Source of the DNA: Pseudomonas sp. BBP2017
GTDB lineage: Bacteria > Pseudomonadota > Gammaproteobacteria > Pseudomonadales > Pseudomonadaceae
Direction of reading: 5' to 3'
NCBI RefSeq assembly: GCF_003024385.1
Contig: NZ_PVZN01000015.1
Location: forward strand, 82,605-146,604
Length of the DNA stretch: 64,000 nt
Part shown: piece after piece, positions 59,692-64,000 of the stretch
Layout: every line of letters begins with the position of its first letter
Numbering within the stretch: position 1 is the first letter of the stretch
Translations under genes and position numbers: made by a program
The notes under the pieces: model-generated
Databases searched by the model: none
Told to the model about the DNA's origin: nothing
What the model saw: only the letters and a program-made list of their open reading frames with translations

Positions 59692-60927
59692 ATGGCGTTG
59701 ATCGTACAGAAATTTGGCGGCACTTCGGTCGGCACGGTCGAGCGAATCGAACAGGTTGCCGACAAGGTCAAGAAATTCCGCGAGGCCGGTGATGATCTGG
59801 TGGTTGTGCTGTCGGCGATGAGTGGCGAAACCAATCGCCTGATCGACCTGGCCAAGCAGATCAGTGATCAGCCGGTTCCGCGTGAGCTGGACGTGATCGT
59901 GTCCACCGGCGAGCAGGTGACCATCGCCTTGCTGGCCATGGCGCTGATGAAGCGGGGGATTCCTGCGGTGTCCTACACCGGCAACCAGGTGCGTATCCTC
60001 ACCGATAGCGCGCACAACAAGGCGCGCATCCTGCAGATCGACGACCAGAAGATTCGTGCCGATATCAAGGCCGGTCGCGTGGTCGTGGTCGCAGGTTTCC
60101 AGGGTGTGGACGAGCACGGCAACATCACTACGCTCGGCCGCGGTGGCTCCGACACTACCGGTGTTGCCCTGGCCGCTGCGCTCAAGGCGGATGAGTGCCA
60201 GATCTACACCGACGTCGATGGTGTCTACACCACCGACCCGCGTGTGGTGTCCCAGGCTCAGCGCCTGGACAAGATCACCTTCGAAGAGATGCTGGAAATG
60301 GCCAGCCTCGGTTCCAAGGTTCTGCAGATCCGTGCCGTCGAGTTCGCCGGCAAGTACAACGTTCCGCTGCGCGTGCTGCACAGCTTCCAGGAGGGTCCGG
60401 GTACCCTCATTACTATTGATGAAGAGGAATCCATGGAACAGCCGATCATTTCCGGCATCGCCTTCAATCGCGATGAAGCCAAGCTGACCATTCGTGGCGT
60501 ACCGGATACCCCGGGCGTTGCATTCAAGATCCTCGGCCCGATCAGCGCCGCAAACATTGAAGTCGACATGATCGTGCAGAACGTTTCGCACGATAACACC
60601 ACCGACTTCACCTTCACCGTGCACCGCAACGACTACGACAAGGCCCACAAGGTCCTGGACAAAACCGCCGAGGAGCTCAACGCTCGCGAAGTGGTGGGCG
60701 ACACCAACATCGCCAAAGTCTCGATCGTTGGCGTTGGCATGCGTTCCCACGCCGGTGTTGCCAGCCGCATGTTCGAAGCCCTGGCCAAAGAGAGCATCAA
60801 CATCCAGATGATCTCCACGTCCGAGATCAAAGTCTCGGTGGTGATTGAAGAGAAGTACCTGGAGTTGGCGGTACGCGCCCTGCATACCGCTTTCGAACTG
60901 GATGCCCCCGCCCGACAGGGTGAGTAA
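59692..60927 (+). CDS. lysC: Aspartate kinase LysC
   Basis: 411 residues. The kinase domain begins MALIVQKFGGTSVGTVERIEQVADKVKKFREAGDD and holds the TDGVYTTDPR motif (DVDGVYTTDPRVV, about 188). Two ACT domains in the C-terminal third mediate feedback by lysine/threonine. This is the monofunctional type used in pseudomonads for Asp-derived amino acids. An internal ATG at 60433 with its own GAAGAGG ribosome site marks the start of the likely beta subunit (see separate entry). The terminator hairpin GGGCGCGGC-tat-GCCGCGCCC follows at 60941. Confidence 0.96.
   Translation: MALIVQKFGGTSVGTVERIEQVADKVKKFREAGDDLVVVLSAMSGETNRLIDLAKQISDQPVPRELDVIVSTGEQVTIALLAMALMKRGIPAVSYTGNQVRILTDSAHNKARILQIDDQKIRADIKAGRVVVVAGFQGVDEHGNITTLGRGGSDTTGVALAAALKADECQIYTDVDGVYTTDPRVVSQAQRLDKITFEEMLEMASLGSKVLQIRAVEFAGKYNVPLRVLHSFQEGPGTLITIDEEESMEQPIISGIAFNRDEAKLTIRGVPDTPGVAFKILGPISAANIEVDMIVQNVSHDNTTDFTFTVHRNDYDKAHKVLDKTAEELNAREVVGDTNIAKVSIVGVGMRSHAGVASRMFEALAKESINIQMISTSEIKVSVVIEEKYLELAVRALHTAFELDAPARQGE
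60433..60927 (+). CDS. Probable LysC beta subunit from internal start
   Basis: The ATG at codon 248 (MEQPIISGIAFNRDEAKLTIRG) is preceded by GAAGAGGAATCC, a good Shine-Dalgarno, and is located between the kinase and ACT domains. In Bacillus and Corynebacterium-type enzymes the regulatory beta subunit starts at the equivalent place. Evidence here is sequence-level only. Confidence 0.55.
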   Translation: MEQPIISGIAFNRDEAKLTIRGVPDTPGVAFKILGPISAANIEVDMIVQNVSHDNTTDFTFTVHRNDYDKAHKVLDKTAEELNAREVVGDTNIAKVSIVGVGMRSHAGVASRMFEALAKESINIQMISTSEIKVSVVIEEKYLELAVRALHTAFELDAPARQGE

Positions 60928-60940
60928 GGCGTTGCCTCAA

Positions 60941-60970
60941 GGGCGCGGCTATGCCGCGCCCTTCGCTTTT
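60941..60970 (+). terminator. Terminator of lysC
   Basis: GGGCGCGGC / GCCGCGCCC (60941-60961) with a 3-nt loop, followed by TTCGCTTTT. Strong stem with a modest T-run. Confidence 0.8.
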
Positions 60971-61110
60971 CTGGCGGGCGTGAGAAATCTGTCGTTTAAC
61001 TCGCGCTAGTCAATACTTAGGCGTAGGTCGGTGGCCGTCACGGGTTGCGGGCTGAAGCCCTTTTTTTTGCAGACTGTTGTCCCTGAACTGAATTTCGTGA
61101 GGAGAAAGGT

Positions 61111-61299
61111 ATGTTGATTCTGACTCGTCGGTGCGCCGAGAGCTTGATCATTGGCGACGGCGAAATCACCGTGACCGTACTCGGCGTCAAAGGAAACCAG
61201 GTGCGAATCGGTGTAAACGCCCCTAAAGAAGTGGCCGTCCACCGCGAGGAAATCTACCTGCGGATCAAGAAAGAGAAGGACGAAGAACCAAGCCATTAA
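61111..61299 (+). CDS. csrA: Carbon storage regulator CsrA/RsmA
   Basis: 62 residues: MLILTRRCAESLIIGDGEITVTVLGVKGNQVRIG and the C-terminal APKEVAVHREEIYLRI with the RNA-binding arginine R44. It is a dimeric mRNA-binding post-transcriptional repressor in the Gac/Rsm pathway. The ribosome site GAGGAG lies before the ATG. Pseudomonads have several paralogues (RsmA, RsmE and others); position after lysC-alaS marks this as the RsmA copy. Confidence 0.96.
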   Translation: MLILTRRCAESLIIGDGEITVTVLGVKGNQVRIGVNAPKEVAVHREEIYLRIKKEKDEEPSH

Positions 61300-61328
61300 T
61301 TTTTATCGAGTTTTTTTCAAAAAAGAGT

Positions 61329-61357
61329 TTGCAAACGGGGAAGGGTCTGGTTATTAT
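61329..61357 (+). promoter_or_regulatory. tRNA-Ser promoter
   Basis: TTGCAA (61329-61334) and TATTAT (61352-61357) at 17-bp spacing, 15 bp before the tRNA, with a GC-rich discriminator (GCCCCG) typical of stringently controlled promoters. Confidence 0.75.
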
Positions 61358-61371
61358 ACGCCCCGTGTTGC

Positions 61372-61462
61372 GGAGAGGTGGCCGAGTGGCCGAAGGCGCT
61401 CCCCTGCTAAGGGAGTATACCTCACAAGGGTATCGGGGGTTCGAATCCCCCCTTCTCCGCCA
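61372..61462 (+). tRNA. tRNA-Ser (GCU)
   Basis: 91 nt with the long variable arm of a serine tRNA, anticodon GCT in the loop of CCCTGCTAAGGG, T loop GTTCGAATC, and encoded CCA end (61460-61462). Confidence 0.95.
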
Positions 61463-61528
61463 TTATTCATGTAGGACGCTGTAATCTGCCTGAATCGCCT
61501 AAGTCGTTGAAATTAAACGAAAAAGTGG

Positions 61529-61556
61529 TTGGCAAAAAGATTTTGCGGCCTATAAT
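61529..61556 (+). promoter_or_regulatory. Promoter of the tRNA-Arg cluster
   Basis: TTGGCA (61529-61534) and TATAAT (61551-61556) at 16-bp spacing, 14 bp before the first tRNA-Arg. Confidence 0.8.
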
Positions 61557-61570
61557 GCGCGGTAACAAAT

Positions 61571-61647
61571 GCACTCATAGCTCAGCTGGATAGAGTACTC
61601 GGCTACGAACCGAGCGGTCGGAGGTTCGAATCCTCCTGAGTGCACCA
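61571..61647 (+). tRNA. tRNA-Arg (ACG), copy 1
   Basis: 77 nt, starts GCACTCATAGCTCAGCTGGA, anticodon ACG in CTACGAA, T loop GTTCGAATC, encoded CCA. The A34 is converted to inosine by TadA to read CGU/CGC/CGA. Confidence 0.96.
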
Positions 61648-61723
61648 TACGACGAAGCAGTTTTCATCTTGAAAGTTGTTTCAGCTGCAACCAGAGGTGA
61701 TCTGGTCCATCAAGCGCCAACCT

Positions 61724-61800
61724 GCACTCATAGCTCAGCTGGATAGAGTACTCGGCTACGAACCGAGCGGTCGGAGGTTCGAATCCTCCTGAGTGCACCA
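61724..61800 (+). tRNA. tRNA-Arg (ACG), copy 2
   Basis: Identical to copy 1 over 77 nt. Its spacer from copy 1 is 76 bp. Confidence 0.96.
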
Positions 61801-61877
61801 TATGACGAAGCAGTTTTCATCTTGAAAGTTGTTTCAGCTGCAACCAGAGGTGACCTGGTCCATCAAGCGCCAACCCT

Positions 61878-61954
61878 GCACTCATAGCTCAGCTGGATAG
61901 AGTACTCGGCTACGAACCGAGCGGTCGGAGGTTCGAATCCTCCTGAGTGCACCA
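61878..61954 (+). tRNA. tRNA-Arg (ACG), copy 3
   Basis: Identical to the other two over 77 nt; the terminator starts 9 bp after its CCA. Confidence 0.96.
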
Positions 61955-61962
61955 TACAACAG

Positions 61963-61990
61963 AAAGCCCGCCTACCAAGGCGGGCTTTTT
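61963..61990 (+). terminator. Rho-independent terminator of the tRNA operon
   Basis: AAGCCCGCCT / AGGCGGGCTT with a short ACCA loop, followed by TTTTTGCTTTT. The following 296 bp to mgtE (61991-62286) show no gene. Confidence 0.93.
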
Positions 61991-62286
61991 GCTTTTCTGC
62001 GTTCTGTATTTTTCTTCCTGACATGTGTTTTTTTTATCTTGGTCGCCGTCGCACTGATAGTGGCTGAGATTGTCCTAACGATGTCTCGCAAACGATTGTT
62101 CTAGCCACGATTTTTTCAGCACCCTGACAGCTCAAGCGGTGTATGATTGCGCCCGTCAGCCCCGCCGGGGCTTGTGGAAAACCACCATGGACTTACCCAG
62201 TAGTTACTCAATAGCAAGTTTTGCCAATCAAGATCTGACTGATTGATTCTCCCGGCGTGCTCCGCTGCTGGGAGTGGAGTTCGCCT

Positions 62287-63729
62287 ATGACTGAAATCGA
62301 AGTAAAAAAGACGCAAGAGAGCTTGCAGGATCGCCTGGCCCAGGTGGTCGAGCTGCTGCAGCGTCAACGCGTGGTCGAAGACCTGACGCACCGTCAGGAA
62401 GGTCATCACCATGACCTGGTAGAAAACCTCGTTCACCGCCAGAACCTCGTCGAGCTGCAGCGCAGGCTCGATGATCTGCACTCTGCTGACGTCGCCCATA
62501 TTCTCGAAGCCTTGCCTCTCGACGATCGTCTGACTGTCTGGCAGCTGGTCAAGGCCGAGCGCGATGGCGACATCCTCCTGGAAGTATCCGACTCGGTTCG
62601 TGAAACCCTGATCGCCGACATGGACGATCATGAGCTGCTCGCCGCCGCCAAGGAGATGGACGCCGACGAACTGGCCGACCTGGCGCCAGAGCTGCCCCGT
62701 GACGTTGTCCATGAGCTGATGGAAACCCTCGATGCCCAGCAGCGTGAGCGCGTCCGTTCCGCGCTGAGCTATGACGAGGAGCAGGTCGGTGCGCTGATGG
62801 ACTTCGAGATGGTCACCATCCGTGAAGACGTCAGCCTGGAAGTGGTATTGCGTTATCTGCGCCGGCTCAAAGAGCTGCCAGGGCATACCGACAAACTCTT
62901 CGTGGTCGATTACGATGGCATCCTCAAGGGCGTGCTGCCGATCAAGCGTCTGCTGGTCAACGACCCCGAGAAGCGGGTGGCCGAAGTCATGGCCGATGAC
63001 CCGGTGGTGTTCCAGCCGGAAGAAGACGCTTACGACGCCGCGCAGGCGTTCGAGCGTTATGACCTGGTATCGGCGCCGGTAGTGGACAAGAACGGTCGTC
63101 TGATTGGCCGACTGACCATTGACGAGATGGTCGACCTGATTCGTGAGGAAAGCGAGACCGAAGTGCTGAACATGGCCGGTCTGCGCGAAGAGGAAGACAT
63201 CTTTGCCTCGGTCTGGCGTTCGTTGCGCAACCGTTGGGCGTGGCTTGCGATCAACCTGATTACTGCATTTGTGGCTTCGCGGGTGATCGGCCTGTTCGAG
63301 GGTTCGATCGAGAAACTGGTGGCGCTGGCGGCACTGATGCCGATCGTAGCGGGTATCGGCGGCAACTCCGGCAACCAGACCATTACCATGATTGTGCGCG
63401 CCATGGCGCTCGACCAGGTCAGTCCTGGCAACACCACGCGGCTGATGCGTAAAGAGCTGGCGGTGGCCTTGATCAATGGTCTGGTGTGGGGCGGTGTGAT
63501 CGGTGTGGTGGCGTATCTGCTGTATGGCAGCTGGTCGCTGGGTGTAGTGATGACTGCGGCAATGACCCTCAATCTGCTGCTTGCGGCCCTGATGGGCGTA
63601 TTGATTCCAATGACCCTGACGCGTCTGGGGCGCGATCCGGCCATGGGGGCCAGTGTGATGATCACTGCCATGACCGACAGCGGCGGGTTCTTTATCTTCC
63701 TTGGCCTTGCGACCATCTTCCTGTTGTAG
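62287..63729 (+). CDS. mgtE: Magnesium transporter MgtE
   Basis: 480 residues from the ATG at 62287 (GGAG 7 bp upstream). An N-terminal helical superfamily domain (RLAQVVELLQRQRVVEDLTHRQ) is followed by two CBS motifs, with SAPVVDKNGRLIGRLTIDEMVDLI in the second. The membrane part (about 300-480) contains PIVAGIGGNSGNQTITMIVRAMALDQV, the Mg2+ pore motif of MgtE. It is a gated Mg2+ channel. Solitary. Confidence 0.95.
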   Translation: MTEIEVKKTQESLQDRLAQVVELLQRQRVVEDLTHRQEGHHHDLVENLVHRQNLVELQRRLDDLHSADVAHILEALPLDDRLTVWQLVKAERDGDILLEVSDSVRETLIADMDDHELLAAAKEMDADELADLAPELPRDVVHELMETLDAQQRERVRSALSYDEEQVGALMDFEMVTIREDVSLEVVLRYLRRLKELPGHTDKLFVVDYDGILKGVLPIKRLLVNDPEKRVAEVMADDPVVFQPEEDAYDAAQAFERYDLVSAPVVDKNGRLIGRLTIDEMVDLIREESETEVLNMAGLREEEDIFASVWRSLRNRWAWLAINLITAFVASRVIGLFEGSIEKLVALAALMPIVAGIGGNSGNQTITMIVRAMALDQVSPGNTTRLMRKELAVALINGLVWGGVIGVVAYLLYGSWSLGVVMTAAMTLNLLLAALMGVLIPMTLTRLGRDPAMGASVMITAMTDSGGFFIFLGLATIFLL

Positions 63730-63760
63730 GTGCATACCGCCGGTGGGAGCAGCTCTCTCT

Positions 63761-63832
63761 GTGGGGGCGGGCTTGCCCCGCGATGCGGTGTGACTGACAG
63801 TCCGCAATCGCGAGGCAAGCCTGCTCCCACCG
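63761..63832. repeat. REP pair after mgtE
   Basis: GGGGCGGGCTTGCCCCGCGA at 63764 and the diverged complement TCGCGAGGCAAGCCTGCTCC (63808-63828) flank a short spacer; more diverged than other pairs in this window. Confidence 0.85.
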
Positions 63833-63843
63833 GGACGCAAAAG

Positions 63844-63868
63844 AGCCAGCATACGCTGGCTTTTTTTT
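63844..63868 (+). terminator. Rho-independent terminator of mgtE
   Basis: AGCCAGC-atac-GCTGGCT (63844-63861) followed by eight T residues. Ends about 7 bp before the IS boundary. Confidence 0.92.
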
Positions 63869-63874
63869 ATTGAG

Positions 63875-64000
63875 TGTCCCGTCCTGAATATGGTTTACAC
63901 CTCCCATCCCGAATTTCCGGAGATCCAGATGGCGCAAGGTGTTAAGCGTACTCAGCGTGATTACTCGCTGTCTTTTAAATTGGCAGTGGTTGATCAGATC
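63875..64000 (+). mobile_element. Left end of an IS3-family insertion sequence, cut by the window edge
   Basis: The sequence from 63875 (TGTCCCGTCCTGAATATGG) resembles the terminal inverted repeat of IS3-group elements, beginning TG. A transposase OrfA start follows 54 bp later. Right end is outside the window, so boundaries and target duplication are unverified. Confidence 0.6.
63929..64000 (+). CDS. IS3-family transposase OrfA, N-terminal part only
   Basis: The first 24 codons from the ATG at 63929 (MAQGVKRTQRDYSLSFKLAVVDQI) match the N-terminal helix-turn-helix of IS3-family OrfA proteins (R-x-Y-S/T-x-x-F-K-x-x-V/A-V). CCGGAG lies 8 bp upstream. The frame is open to the window edge; identity and integrity of the rest are unknown. 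Confidence 0.7.
   Translation, partial: MAQGVKRTQRDYSLSFKLAVVDQI

Larger units (their letters stand above)
61571..61954 (+). repeat. Tandem triplication of tRNA-Arg with conserved spacer
   Basis: Unit length 153 then 154 bp (starts 61571, 61724, 61878). The tRNAs are identical and the two spacers differ at only two substitutions and one extra C, so the array arose by recent tandem duplication. Confidence 0.9.

Noticed and set aside
59452..60885. 477-codon open frame antisense to lysC
   Set aside because: Shadow of lysC codon structure; no similarity to any family I recognise.

Overview
The window is a GC-rich chromosomal segment of a Pseudomonas, most likely of the P. putida group. The evidence is gene content and order: phhR/phhABC next to an AroP-type permease and arfB, aotJQMP-argR followed by aruCFGDBE, alaS-lysC-csrA followed by tRNA-Ser/tRNA-Arg, and cpxR/Spy-like/cpxA next to yciI-yciB-rnm-yciO-scpAB-rluB. 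REP palindromes with the core GGGAGCGGGCTTGCCCCGCG are scattered between genes. Nearly everything is core metabolism and housekeeping. The main accessory locus is a surface adhesin at the left end; an IS3-type element begins at the extreme right edge.

Layout. 1-11.7 kb: a biofilm-adhesin locus. A type I secretion system (adaptor cut by the window edge, ABC transporter, TolC-like outer-membrane protein) is on the minus strand. A 2363-residue LapA/MapA-type RTX adhesin is divergent on the plus strand. 11.7-22.5 kb: YbaN-like and YecA-like proteins, recQ, a MarR regulator, a PlpD-type patatin autotransporter, a SelW-like redox protein, a DMT exporter, two AraC regulators, an LpxH-like phosphoesterase and a DUF962 membrane protein. 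22.4-28.7 kb: trkH, a nitroreductase, a Cpx-like two-component system with a Spy-like periplasmic protein between its two genes, a coiled-coil membrane protein, yciI and yciB. 28.7-33.2 kb: a tightly packed plus-strand run (PHP phosphoesterase, yciO, scpA, scpB, rluB).

33.2-40.8 kb: aromatic amino acid island. It holds an AroP-type permease, arfB, a 42-codon gene I found by reading the sequence, phhC/phhB/phhA, and the divergent regulator phhR. I see three TyrR/PhhR-like operators, two between phhA and phhR and one upstream of the permease. 41.2-43.1 kb: acsA. 43.7-55.8 kb: arginine island, with the Aot ABC uptake system, its regulator argR, and the six-gene succinyltransferase pathway (aruC-F-G-D-B-E) with a small acidic protein between aruB and aruE. 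Both units are preceded by paired ArgR half-sites (TGTCGC-N8-AA type). 55.9-64 kb: a type II lumazine synthase under an FMN riboswitch, alaS, lysC with an internal start for a beta subunit, csrA, tRNA-Ser(GCU), three identical tRNA-Arg(ACG) genes in a tandem repeat, mgtE, and the left end of an IS3-family element.

No CRISPR array, prophage, toxin-antitoxin or recognisable defence island is visible. The least routine material is the adhesin (near-identical 729-735 bp repeats, cysteine-bearing repeat subtype, embedded von Willebrand A domain) and a few small ORFs and operator-like palindromes in intergenic DNA.
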